Under the pieces are notes generated by a model. It searched no databases. It was not told the origin of the DNA and saw only the letters and a program-made list of their open reading frames with translations. The translations under genes were made by a program, and so were the position numbers. Of a DNA stretch of 64,000 bases, positions 34,803-46,200 are shown piece by piece. Each line of letters starts with the position of its first letter. The first letter of the stretch is position 1. This DNA is from Lactifluus volemus (taxonomy: Eukaryota > Basidiomycota > Agaricomycetes > Russulales > Russulaceae). The stretch lies in the NCBI GenBank assembly GCA_022376515.1, contig WTXI01000007.1, forward strand, positions 806,001 to 870,000, read 5' to 3'.

Positions 34803-35972
34803 ATGCTGCGTGTAGTGTGTGTCACTTTCTTCTCTTTGAAAAACTTATGGCCAACCCGTGATTAGAAAACCCAAGAACGCGCGATCCAAAAGGGCCTTGG
34901 AAGCCCGTGAATCGAAAGAAGTCGAGGACCCACGGACAGTCGTCTTTGTTCGTGGTACTCACACTGGCGAAGTCATCAGCAGCGTTATGAAAGAACTGGT
35001 CTGTGGTCTTATTCGATGTCCGTATAGCCGAAATAATTTCCTCTCCCCTCTTGTCACCCCGGAAATATGACAGATGGCACTAAAACGACCTCACGCGATT
35101 TCCTTCTCCAAAAAAAATACCGTACGCCCGTTTGAGGACGCAACGTCGCTTGAATTTTGGGCACATAAAAACGATGCGTCCATGTTTGTGCTTGGGCAGA
35201 GCACGAAGAAGCGGCCGAATGGGCTGACTATCGTGCGCATGTTTGATGGGAAACTACTCGACATGTGCGAACTGGGCGTGGACCGATTTGTTAGCATGTA
35301 TGAATTCAAGGTGGGGTTACAATATCATTTTGTTCATTGACATCTCAAAAAGTCAATCGGTGCCAGACGTCTAAACCTCAAGCAGGGCACAAGCCCATGC
35401 TACACTTTGCTTCGGAGCTCTTTGACACCCACCCACGTTTCATTCAGTTGAAATCGCTACTTATGGACCTGTTCAACGGTGAAGTCATCGAGAGCATCTA
35501 TCTCGGAGGACTCGAGTACGTCCTCAGTATAACGGTTGCTCCTTTTCCCGACATGCTTGCGTCTGCCTCCGATACCCAAGCCGATGGACCGTTACCGACA
35601 GTACATATCCGGGGTTACACCGTCAAGCTACTTGCATCGGGACAGCGGGTACCACGTGTCGAGCTTGTTCCCATGGGACCTTCCTTTGATTTGAGCTTGC
35701 GACGACATAAACCAGCAGACGCGGAACTCTGGAAGGTTGCGATGCGCCGACCAAAACTAAAAAAACAAGAGGTGGAGAAGGGACTGGGCAAAAAACGCAA
35801 GAATCTCGAGGTGGACGACATGGGCGATTTGCGTGGTCGAGTACATGTTGCGAAACAAGATTTAGGAAAACTACAAACACGAAAGATGAAGGGGTTGAAA
35901 GGGGGGTTAGGAGAGGAAAGGAGCGAGAGCGATGGAGAGGGTAGGCCAAGCAAGAGGAACAAGACTTTATGA
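34803..35972 (+). CDS. rpf2: Ribosome biogenesis factor Rpf2 (Brix domain)
   Basis: With Rrs1 it brings the 5S RNP (5S rRNA, uL18, uL5) into the pre-60S particle in the nucleolus. The N-terminus KPKNARSKRALEARESKEVE is the Rpf2 hallmark. The Brix domain follows: RTVVFVRGTHTGEVISSVMK, MALKRPHAISFSKKN, RPFEDATSLEFWAHKNDASM, KKRPNGLTIVRMFDGKLLDM, GHKPMLHFASELFDTHPRF, YLGGLEYVLSITV and RVPRVELVPMGPSFDLSLRR. The tail is basic (KKRKNLEVDDMGD). Introns lie at about 34998-35073 and 35311-35370. The start is inferred: ATG at 34803 (MLR) followed by an intron ending near 34863. The join to KPKN is off by one or two bases, so the true first splice or a local error remains open. Confidence 0.88.
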
Positions 35973-36411
35973 GCGCAGTGCCATGTGTCCCGATTGCCCG
36001 CTACTTAATAGGAATTGTCTTATCGGGGATGTAAACCAACGTGGCGGTGATGATGATGAATGTAGTGCAAAGTCTGCGCCCTGATAGCGTGTCCTCATCT
36101 CAACCTTTGAAACCTTCAATTTGTAGGGAAATGAACGAATATGAGGTTCCCTCTCGTCCGCGGGTCAATTCAATTCCCATATTTTGCCCGAAATTTTCTG
36201 GCCCTGCTAGTCTTATGTAATCTGTTCCCTCCAACCTTGCCTTTTGACTCAAGACGACGACCAGGACAGCCTCACACCTGTCTGGACGTTGGGCAAGCTT
36301 AGTCTCTCTCGACTGTTCAGCTCCAACCTCATGATCTTTATCCCTCGACCTCTCACTTTTTAAACCACTGACACCGCTCACCCTCACTCTTTACTATCTT
36401 GGTTCAGCACA
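35973..36411. other. No gene recognised
   Basis: Intergenic between Rpf2 and the membrane protein. The C/T-rich stretch from about 36250 on the plus strand looks like the pyrimidine-rich leader common upstream of fungal start codons. Confidence 0.5.
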
Positions 36412-38331
36412 ATGGCCGTCGTTGCACCACCTAGTACGTTCCTCATCACTCTTTTTCAGACACCACGTCACTCACACCTACGTACCAAAAATTTCCCTCA
36501 CAGCGTAAGTAGTATTCTTCTACACTTCCACTTCTGACCTGACGCATCACAATTCAGCGCTGCATTGTCGACTTTGGTAGCCTCGACGACTTCAGCAGCT
36601 ATTTCTTCCTCTTCGTCTCCAATTGTCGCGCCAGTTGTGACTTCCTCTTCGATTCCGATTGCGACAACTACGTCCGTCCCCAGCTCTGTCAGCTCCGCTA
36701 TCACCTCCTCGTCCGCGCCACCTTCTTCTACCCCCGTTGCGACGACCACAGCCACGAGTGCGATCACTTCGAGTGCTCTTCCGACAACGACCTCTTCTTC
36801 TGCAAAGTCGGTCAGCGTTTCCTCGCGTACAACTGCCACTTTTGTGGTTCAAACATCGGACAATGGCGAGGTCTTCACTCAGACTTCCATCGTTACTATT
36901 CCTGTGGCCACCTCAACAGAGTCCCCTGCGGTTGCGGCGTCATCAGGGTCCCCCGGGTAAGCCTTCTCGTCTACTTGTAAACAATCTCTTTTGTCGGTGG
37001 CACGATGGTCCATCATCGGGGTATTTACGGTCCTCACGATCCCTCTCACCTTTTGCCCAATTGGTGATGGCCGTGTGGCCTCATGACCTCCGTAGTCGCT
37101 TGCGCAGTTCCCATGAAAAGGGAGATCCGTGCTTCTCCTGCTGCGCTCAGCCCAAGTGGGGAAGCCTACACCTGTAATGGTGCTTATTCTTTTTCCACGC
37201 CTCACGGTCGTGAATGTCCGTGGAGTTATTGGGCCAGATCGAGTTTTTTTTTTTTTGTTCAACGTAATCGCTTAGGACTTCGGCTAATTTATGTTCAGTT
37301 TCTTTCACAACAAAACTGCACTTTCCGTTGTCTTCTCTATCGTTGGCATTGTCGGCCTCGTTCTCGCCTTTTTCCTCTTTACCACCTTTCTTCGCCGACG
37401 TCGCGCTCGCAAATTGGATCGCGAGATTGACGAGGCTGCTGCTGAAGCTGCCACTGCTCAGCCGCCAGATTTCGACGACTTTGACTTTATGTCAAATTCG
37501 GGCTTGGGAGGAGCATATGGACATTACTCGGAGACTAGTCACGGGACATATTCTCAGCCCCCCCTTTCGCATGAGCAGCAGCACCACAATGTAAGTGCCA
37601 TGCAAACCTCGTACGACCCATATCCCGGCATGGGTGCTGCAGGGTCCGGTGCTGCCGGTATTGGTGCTCGTGGACGTAGCGTACGTAATGGAGGCCAGCA
37701 AGATCCATTTGGGGCGCTCGCTCATCCTCCCGAGCAATACGAAATGCAGGAGACCGGACGCGCCTGGCCACAAGGGGCCCTCGTGCTGGCCCAGAGGTTA
37801 CAAACTATGACCTACTTCAGGTTGCTGATCTGGCCGCTAGTGACCCGTATGCGGTTGCGCCCGGAGTGTCGACAAACTCGGGCTCGATGAATGGACTTAT
37901 GCGCAGCCGCAGCCAGCGTGCGTCCATGTTGTTAACACCAACACCAGCACCAGGATACCCAAGCGGTCAAGATGCTCCATACCCCCCAGAAAAGGCACGA
38001 TACTCTTCGTCGTATGCCCCGGCGGCTGATATTTCGACAATGCCTCCCGATGAAAATGAGGATCCATTTGGTGGTGATCAGGCCCCAGGATCCTCAGGAT
38101 TAGAGAACCCTCATTCCCCGGTTGTTGCTGAGGAAGAGGAGACCCCAGATGAGACGCAAGGGGCTGGCTCTTACCTACAGGAGCATGACGAACCCGCCCG
38201 GGCAAGTTTTGCAGATGACGAAGACTATGGGTATCATAGTGGACAGCGTGTGTTGAGGGTGCGTCGTTTCCGCTGAATTATTCCTACTTGTGACTGATTG
38301 AGCCGTTTATGTACAGGTCGCGAACCTATGA
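36412..38331 (+). CDS. Ser/Thr-rich single-pass membrane protein
   Basis: No family name recognised. The N-terminus is MAVVAPPTAALSTLVA, then about 110 residues of Ser/Thr/Val/Ala repeats typical of an O-mannosylated wall-facing part. A single transmembrane helix (ALSVVFSIVGIVGLVLAFFL) is followed by a stop-transfer RRRRARK. The cytosolic tail of about 300 residues is rich in Gly, Tyr and acidic residues (PPDFDDFDFMSNSG, QQDPFGALAHPPEQYE, PPDENEDPFGGDQAPGS) and ends RVLRVANL after a last intron. The shape is that of wall-stress sensors such as Mid2 or Wsc, without a WSC domain and without a clear signal peptide; role inferred only. Odd: the first codons are joined through what looks like a one-base exon at 36504, and an intron of 342 nt (36957-37298) precedes the membrane helix. 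A frame change in the tail near 37780 is unresolved. Confidence 0.65.
36504..36504 (+). other. Candidate one-nucleotide exon
   Basis: The base C at 36504 lies between a strong acceptor (TTTCCCTCACAG) and a strong donor (GTAAGT). The exon before ends CCT A at 36433 and the exon after starts C GCT GCA at 36558. Only inclusion of this one base gives CCT ACC GCT GCA in frame; skipping it leads to a stop after a few codons. Confidence 0.45.
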
Positions 38332-38756
38332 GTACATTTATTTATCCGCTTTGAGCCTTCTAGGATTCATACTTCAAGCCTCAAGCTCTACTGTCGCTCC
38401 TTTTTTTTGACTTATTATAATATCAAATGTCGTGTGTGGTTCTATATTTAAACCAAAGTCTACTTGTGCTTTTTTGCGGTCACGGACACGGACGTTCCCA
38501 ACCTTTAGCTTACGTATAAATATGTCTGTAAAGTAAGTTATTATTGGGAATGCATTTTCCCCCCATGATGGGGTCTTAGCGGAAATACGTAGCGTAGCGT
38601 GATGCGGTGGGCGTTTAGGGGCACGAGGCAGTTAGTGCACCGGACTAACTAACTTCAAGTTGTCGGCTGTGTAGTATGCTGAGTTGCATCCGCCGGCGCC
38701 TTGTTGTGTTTCCCCCTTTTCGCTTCCACCTTGCTGCACTCACATAACCTTTACCC
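38332..38756. other. No gene recognised
   Basis: Intergenic, AT-rich in the first half (3' flank of the membrane protein) and promoter of the phosphatase in the second half. Confidence 0.5.
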
Positions 38757-41700
38757 ATGGATAATCCAGGGTGGCAAGCACGCCGAAGGGCACAACAGGC
38801 ACGGGTTAGTCACCTATATTCTAGAGCAGTTCAACCTCATTCATTCGCTCACCTTTTCTCAGCAACATAGCCTTCCACCCTCTAGAGGTCCCGATGGTCG
38901 CTTTAGGCCCCTCCAACAGGTCCTGCCGATGGAGGACTCCTCCATCGGCGGTTGGAACGTTTCTGCACCCAATTCACCCGTCCTCTCGTCGTCTCCTCCT
39001 ACGCCGCCACCGAAGGATGTGGGCGTAACCTCATCATCATCACTACCACCACCCAACGTTAGCTCGCATCTCTTGCAGAGCGGATATCCATTTGTTAATG
39101 TACAACGTGTCGCCTCGTCCCCGATAACGACGTCGATGGGGGACCCTCTGAGTCATCGTCCATCACCACTCTCGTCGTCCTCCTTTAGCGGCGAGCAATT
39201 GTCACGTCTCACCGCTGCGGAGAGATCTAAGAACCTTAGGAAGCAAAGGATGAATCCGTATTTGCAGTTTATGTGTGGTCCTCTGCTGAAGTACGACACT
39301 GTGGATGAACACGGCGTGTGGCATGGCGCGGCTCTTATCGTCGGTGAGCTTTGGGGATTTCTGCCCGCGCGAGCATGCTCTAATAAGCGACTTTTTTTTT
39401 TTTGTCGTAGCCGCCGACGCTGGTTCTATTTATGAGCCACATCCGACTTTTAATATTCCTGGGACCCAGACCAACTCCCTTCCCCACATAGGCCTAGCAT
39501 CAGTCACGGTGACCTGGGCCCCCACCCGGCTGACCCCACGGCTCGGCCATTCAGGAGTGAAACCGAAGACGAACACTTCCAAAAGCCAGCTGCGCAAGAA
39601 AAGACGGTTTCTGGGCAAGAGATTTATGTATATGTCGGACGCGGCGGGTACGTGCATACGGCTCCCCACTTGACTGCGAGTGCGACACTCTGATCCACGA
39701 GGCTCGTTCGTTTTAGCACTTACACATTTTGGAGATTTCTCATTCAGATTCCGTTGTCCGATTCTGAGATGAGGATTCAATATTCGATCAACAACGGGTT
39801 GGAGATGGAGTTCTTTGTTGCCGGTCGTAATGAGACGATGCGGTTGGCTACGTATTCTGTAAGCAACCCACGTCGAAAGTCCCCACGCTGGTGGTATTCT
39901 TAACGCCGTCGATCGACGCAGTGCAATGGGTTCAGCGGTGGTATCAACCCCGACGACTTTCGTGGACCCGGTTTCCGAAGCGGCTACGACCCAGTCTGGG
40001 TTGATCTGTTGGCGAGGCACGCCGAGAAGCCGTTCCACGTATTGGTTGGCGGCGGTGATCAGCTTTATTGCGATGGGTGCGTCCCTATACTTTGAGCGCT
40101 TTTATCCCGGGCGCCGAAATTATGCTCTCCTCAGTGTCGCTCGCGAACCCGAGTTGCAAGAATGGATAGATAACCCAAAACCTGAGCAAAAGAAGCAGGA
40201 GCCTCTAACGCAGGAGATACTGTCCGCCATCGACCGCTTTTATTTCAATCATTATTGCGAGTCGTTTCGCAGTGGGGCGTTCGCTCGTGCCAATAGCTCC
40301 ATGTATGTCTTTTCTTGATACGTGTCCAGCGGTCCAGATTTCTTGACGATGATAGCCCCATGCTTAATATGTTAGGTAAGCTGGAAAGTTACTTTCTTTC
40401 CTTCTACCACTTTATAACCACCATCCTCCACGCTAGATGATCACGGTGCGCCGCTGAGCGAAGCACGCACTTTGGGAACATTGATGCTAACCCACGCTCT
40501 CGTTTCCCAACAGATCTGGTAAGTCGCGTGTAGATCATATCTCCGGTCGTGTACTAACGCCGGATCAAGATCGACGGTTATGGAAGCTGTATGTGACTTC
40601 CCATGCGTCAGTGATCGCCGGAGTTTGCTGACTTTCACCAGACCCTGATGACTTGCAACGAGCACCAGTCTTCAACGCGTAGGCCCTAACCCAAACTGAA
40701 AAGGGAAATCTCTCAATTGTTTTTTTTTCTGGGGGAGCAGAATCGGTTCTAGGGGATACTTTTTCTATCTCCTGTTCCAATGCTTTATCAACGGTGCGTT
40801 AAGGCTTTCTTTACCAACTCCGATAGCTCACAGCGCCATATATCAGTCCATGTGGATGGCGTGGATGATCGATCGGGTTTACATCCCGTCAAATCGCTCA
40901 TTATTGGTGGTCCAGGGGTTTATGTACCCTTCCCATCACATTCATTTCTCACCCCCGTCGGTCCAACCGTTTGGGTCCTCATGTTGGATTGCAGGTGCGT
41001 CAGATACAATTTGAGGGTCTATGCTTCTTTAATGCTAGACCTTTCAGGGCGGAACGAAGACTAGGGCAAGTATGTAGCCCGGAACAGTACGGGAAAGTCT
41101 TTCAACGACTACATGAATTGCCATCTGGAGTGCAGCATCTCATCATACAGATCGGTAACACCGCCTCACGTCAGTGCCACTCCCAGCAGGGCTGAATATC
41201 GACACAGGTATTCCGATCGCGTACCCACGCATGGTTTTTCTCGAGTCCTTTCTGTCATCAAAACTCAATCCTCTCGTCACATTAGGGAGGTCGGGATCGT
41301 TGGGCTTGAAGGGGTTTGTAAACAAATTTAATGCAGACGCTGAACTGTTGGATGATCTGGTCTTTACATCCTTTCCGCCCTTGCCTGCTGAGCTAATTAT
41401 TCTTAAGAATGACCATTGGACGTCAAAACACCACAAGGTTTATTTTCCTTTTTTTTTTATTTGATAATGGGCCTTGGCTCATGAGATCTCCCAGACGGAG
41501 CGCAATTGGTTTATCGAACAACTTCAACTGTTCGCCCAACACCGAAAAATTCGCGTCTCGTTCTTGTCCGGTGACGTACATTGTGCGGCGGTTGGCGTGC
41601 TTAAAACCTTGCAAAAGGCCAAGGGACGCCCGGGACTTGCTCCCGCGGCAGATCACCGATATATGCTCAACATCGTAACCAGTATGTACCGTCGCTCAAA

Positions 41701-42210
41701 CTTGTTATGGCATGATTAATCCCCACGTTCAGGTGCGATTGTCAACACTCCGTGAGTTTTTCTTTTTTTTCAACCCCTCGTCCTGATCGTCTCCAAACTC
41801 TAGGCCACCACCCGGCGCGTTCGCTTTAGTAAGTTCGCGGGCAACGAAGCGACATCCGACCATGCATTATGCTGACACGGACGAGGAAATGGTGAGTCTG
41901 ACTTGAGCAACGCGCGTGTATGGTCCATTTACGAAGCCGGTGGTTAGTTTCCATTATTTGCTAAAGATACCGATGGATCAAAACCTAGAGTCAATACATC
42001 ATGGCCAAGCGTAATTGGTGTAGCATCACCTTGGAACAGCCGTCGGGGGAACTACTATTTGACATCCGAGTGGAGAAAGCAAGAGGACATGGAGAAACCA
42101 TCGGGCATGTCATTTTCAGTCATCCGGGCTTCTCAAACTTAACTTATCCTCATCCTTGCAGGTATCCTATACGAGCACCTCCCCCACAATGGACTCCCAA
42201 GCCCGTGTAG
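38757..42210 (+). CDS. PhoD-like metallophosphatase
   Basis: Fungal PhoD-like phosphatase with an N-terminal disordered region. First exon MDNPGWQARRAQQAR, then a Ser/Pro-rich stretch (SPVLSSSPPTPPPKDVG). Domain start RKQRMNPYLQFMCGPLLKYD. Later GINPDDFRGPGFRSGYDPVW leads to the metal-site motif LVGGGDQLYCDG. NMLDDHDLIDGYG is the second metal motif. HPVKSLIIGGPGVYVPF and TVWVLMLDCR follow, then FLSGDVHCAAVG, the GDxHxG-like third site. The end is NWCSITLEQPSGELLFDIRV and YPIRAPPPQW. About 780 residues, around fourteen introns. The last intron (42105-42161) starts GC. It is 57 nt long, so retention would keep the frame. No signal peptide, so an intracellular protein. The substrate of the fungal group is not established. 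Confidence 0.82.
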
Positions 42211-42606
42211 TATAGCGGATGATAGCGTTGGATCCTCTGACGGTCTTCCTTTTGTTCCGCGGGCAACTGTGGACAACCTTTCGTCTACTGCTTATGCATG
42301 CCGTATCCTGCTGCTTAATTTGTCATGAACTGATATAATGCACTACTTGTCGTCTCAGATACCCCTTCTGCTAATGCTCTTTCATTACGTATCGCAACGT
42401 TGTCCTGAAATTTCTTCCATGTCTTGTCCTATGTTAATCCTCCATCTTCGTACTCCGAACCGTCTGCAAGAAGATAGGTGTCTGTGGGCTTGTCAATGTC
42501 TGGCCTGCTTCGACATGACCGTGCAAGTCGTTATGCATGTAAAAAGTGGGAGTGCGACACCAGGCCACAAAGGTGGCTCACCGACACGTGAGAGAGATCG
42601 ATTCTT

Positions 42607-42744
42607 CAGGGTTGTCATAATGAGGGGTCTGACCCGGCATCCGATGAACTCAGCATCTGATGCCGGGTCAGACCCATCTGCTTGATGGGTCCGGTGATGG
42701 CCGACCCTTGCTGATGGGGGGTCAGGCTGATGCTGACAACCCTG
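42607..42744. mobile_element. Small terminal-inverted-repeat element (MITE-like)
   Basis: A 138-bp unit bounded by perfect 11-bp inverted repeats, CAGGGTTGTCA at 42607-42617 and TGACAACCCTG at 42734-42744. The CAGGG terminus resembles hAT-type ends. It contains a strong hairpin and no coding capacity. The 8 bases on either side do not form a target-site duplication, so either the insertion is old or the true ends differ. Confidence 0.45.
42625..42675. repeat. Inverted repeat, 22-bp arms, 7-base loop
   Basis: Left arm 42625-42646 starts GGGTCTGACCCGGCATC, and right arm 42654-42675 is its reverse complement with one mismatch. The loop is AACTCAG. It sits inside the small element described at 42607-42744. 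Confidence 0.85.
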
Positions 42745-43205
42745 GTTGAGGTCGTCTCGATACCCACCGTCCCAGCGACCGGTTCTGGTTCTGGGAAAAA
42801 TGACGCTGAAGAAAGCGCTGTGCAGAGAAGGCTGAACATGCCCGCAAATGGAAAAAAAAACGAAAGAGAAGATGTGAAGACAGATCGGGAGGAGCCTGAA
42901 TGGGGGATCACTCGCAGGAGGTATTTACATAGGCATCGCAATGATCTTGGAGAGGGCTGGGAATTTATTACAAGGATCTTTCCGCGGATGCGAGAACGCG
43001 GGTGCAGGAGACGGGGCCATGCATCGATTACAAGCAATTTGGACTTCTGGCCAATACAGAACAATATGTCTGTGGATGCTCTCCATCTAGCATGATATAC
43101 CAAGCAATAAGGTAGCGTGCGAGATCTGAAAAATCGGGGGTTGCAGTATATGTCAAAACGAAGTAAGACAATGACTAGAAAAAAATTCATAGAGTACAAC
43201 TGATT

Positions 43206-46200
43206 CTATGTAGACAACTTGTCGTCATATACTGTAGTCCAATTTGATCCGTGAACAAACTTTGAAAAATCAAGCCGGGTCTCATGCTGACCCGCAATCC
43301 AGATAGTGCTAGGTCTATGAAGGCATCGCCTATGGAGCTCAGGGATCCATAAAATAAGTTCCTCTCTTCTCCATATATCCAACCATCTCTATCGATCAAA
43401 AATTGGTCTGGAAAATGGACCTTAATATCTTCTCTTTCGATCTTCTCCACATGAGTTGCGCCATCGGAGGTTGAGGCAGCGTACTGTCCATCAGACGCAA
43501 TCGGATCAGCAAATGGCTCTACCATCTGTCCGATTGTGACATCCCACACACGAATCGTGTGATCGCCCGAGCCTGATGCGATACGCTGCCCGTCCGGCGA
43601 GAATGCAACAGATCCGACACCGCCGGTGTGTCCAATAAACGGGCCCGCTACGAGCTGTCCTGTTGTGGCATCCCACACACGAATCGTGTGATCACGAGCC
43701 TGATGCAATATGCTGCCCGTCCGGCGAGAATGCAACAGAATCGACTGAAGACGTGTGTCCAGTAAACGGGCCTGCTACAACCTGTCCTGTTGTGGCATCC
43801 CACACACAAATCGTGTGATCCCACGAGCCTGATGCGATACGCTGCCCGTTTGGCGAGAATGCAACAGATCCGACCAAATGGGTGTGTCCAGTAAACGGGC
43901 CCGCTATGACCTGACCTGTTGTGGCATCCCACACACAAATCATGTGATCGTATGAGGCTGATGCGATACGCTGCCCGTCTGGCGAGAATGCAACAGATGT
44001 GACAGAAGAGGTGTGTCCAGTAAACGGGCCCGCTATGACCTGACCTGTTGTGGCATCCCACACACGAATCGTGTGATCGTGAGGCTGATGCGATCCGTTG
44101 CCCGTCCGGCGAGAATGCAACAGATCTGACCAAATCGGTGTGTCCAGTAAACGGGCCCGCTATGACCTGACCTGTTGTGGCATCCCACACTCGAATCGTG
44201 TGATCGTCCGAGCCTGATGCGATCCGTTGCCCGTCCGGCGAGAATGCAACAGAGAAGACCGCACGGGTGTGTCCAGTAAATGGGCCCGCTACGAGCTGTC
44301 CTGTTATGGCATCCCACACACAAATCGTGTCATCAAACGAGCCTGATGCGATACACTGCCCGTCTGGCGAGAATGCAACAGATGCGACCGAAGAGGTGTG
44401 TCCCGTAAATGAGCCCGCTACGATTTTCTTGCTGTGGCATCCCACACACGAATTGTTCGATCTCTCGAGCCTGATGCGATATGCTGCCCATCCGGCGAGA
44501 ATGCAACAGATCTGACAATTTGGGTGTGTCCAGTAAACGGGCCCGCTATGACCTGACCTGTTGTGGCATCCCACACACGAATCGTGTGATCAACGAGGCT
44601 GATGCAATACGCTGCCCGTCCAGTGAGAATGCAACAGATTGACCGAAGACGTGTGTCCAGTAAACGGGCCCGCTACGACCTGACCTGTTGTGGCATCCCA
44701 CACACGAATCGTGTGATCATCCGAGCCTGATGCGATCCGCTCCCCATCCGGCGAGAATGTAATAGATGTGACCGAAGAGTTAAATGGGCCTGCTACGACT
44801 TGTCGTGCTGTGGCATCCCACACACGAATCGTGTGGTCTTCCGAGGCTGATGCGATACACAGCCCGTCTGGCGAGAATGCAACAGATGCAACCGAAAGGT
44901 GTGTCCAGTAAATGGGCCCGCTACGACCTGACCTGTTGTGGCATCCCACACACGAATCGTGTGGTCTTCCGAGGCTGATGCGATACACAGCCCGTCTGGC
45001 GAGAATGCAACAGATGCACCGAAAGGTGTGTCCAGTAAATGGGCCCGCTACGACCTGACCTGTTGTGGCATCCCACACACGAATCGTGTGATCGTTCGAG
45101 CCTGATGCGATCCGTTGCCCGTCCGGCGAGAATACAACAGATCTGACCAAATCGGTGTGTCCAGTAAATGGGCCCGCTATGACCTGACTTGTTGTGGCAT
45201 CCCACACTCGAATCGTGTGATCGTCCGAGCCTGATGCGATACGTTGCCCATCTGGTGAGAATGCAACAGATCGACAAATCGGGTGTGTCCAGTAAATGGG
45301 CCCGCTACGAGCTGTCCTGTTGTGGCACCCCAACACGAATCGTGCTATCGTTCGAGGGTGATGCGATACGCTGCCCGTCTGGCGAGAATGCAACAGAGAA
45401 AATGACTTCGGAGGTCCGGATTGTCATTTCCAATGCCGGCCAATGAGACAACTGCCCGCGTTCAAAGGTCAGTGTGCAAGGAAATTGGTGAACGTATTGT
45501 TGAGGACCAGGGAAGAGGTTGGTGCAAGAGGAAGGGCAGAGACATAGATATGCGGAGCACTCGTTGCCATTGCCATCCCGAAGTACCGCACAAACGCGGA
45601 CCCATCGTTCACCAATGCCAACAAATTTTTCACCTCCGTTCGCGAACACTATATGGCAGTTTAACATCATTGCATGTCAATTGAATTATGGAGTGTACCT
45701 ACCTCCCTCTGCAACCACATCGACAGAAATGACAACGCTGGTGAAGCAAGGCCTACATTGTTCTTGATGCTCAATACTTCTAGCCAAAACAGAAACTTCG
45801 TCTCGAACAGGATTGAAGCTTCCTAAAGATTTCGTGCTCGAAAGAAACGTGATATAAATGGTCGTCCCAGTAAATGGAGGCATACGATAGACGGCCGGAA
45901 GGTATTTCGCAATTCGAGATTCAAGGTCTGAGACGTGGTGTTGGCGATATATGACGACTCGAGTTTGCAGATGTTAAATTTGAGGTATCAAGCATTACAC
46001 CAAGGCAGGAGTATACCAACTGATGGTGGGCATCGGCAAGGTCCACATAAAACACGTCGTTGTTCTTATTGGTCAGAAAGTCTCGGAATGAGGTATGGAG
46101 AGGGATGATAGGACGCGTTTGAGCAGGTGAAGTGACGTTGCTCAGTAGCGAGCCAAGGTAGCAGAGAATTCCAAGAACCCGATCCGAATCCTCGGGGTCA

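Noticed and set aside
36498..36839. Minus-strand Val/Glu-rich open frame
   Set aside because: It is the antisense shadow of the Ser/Thr-rich exon of the membrane protein.
38580..38700. Possible tRNA-like fold
   Set aside because: No set of acceptor, D, anticodon and T arms could be aligned, and no GGTTCRANYCC-like B box is present.
42615..43199. Minus-strand frame of 194 codons downstream of the NLR
   Set aside because: It crosses the inverted-repeat element and the NLR 3' flank and shows no family similarity.
43490..45420. Regular repeats of about 128 bp, at first sight array-like (CRISPR or satellite)
   Set aside because: Repeat units encode WD40 blades with the VAFSPDGQ and VWDATTGQ signatures, the whole unit is conserved instead of alternating with unique spacers, and the genome is eukaryotic.
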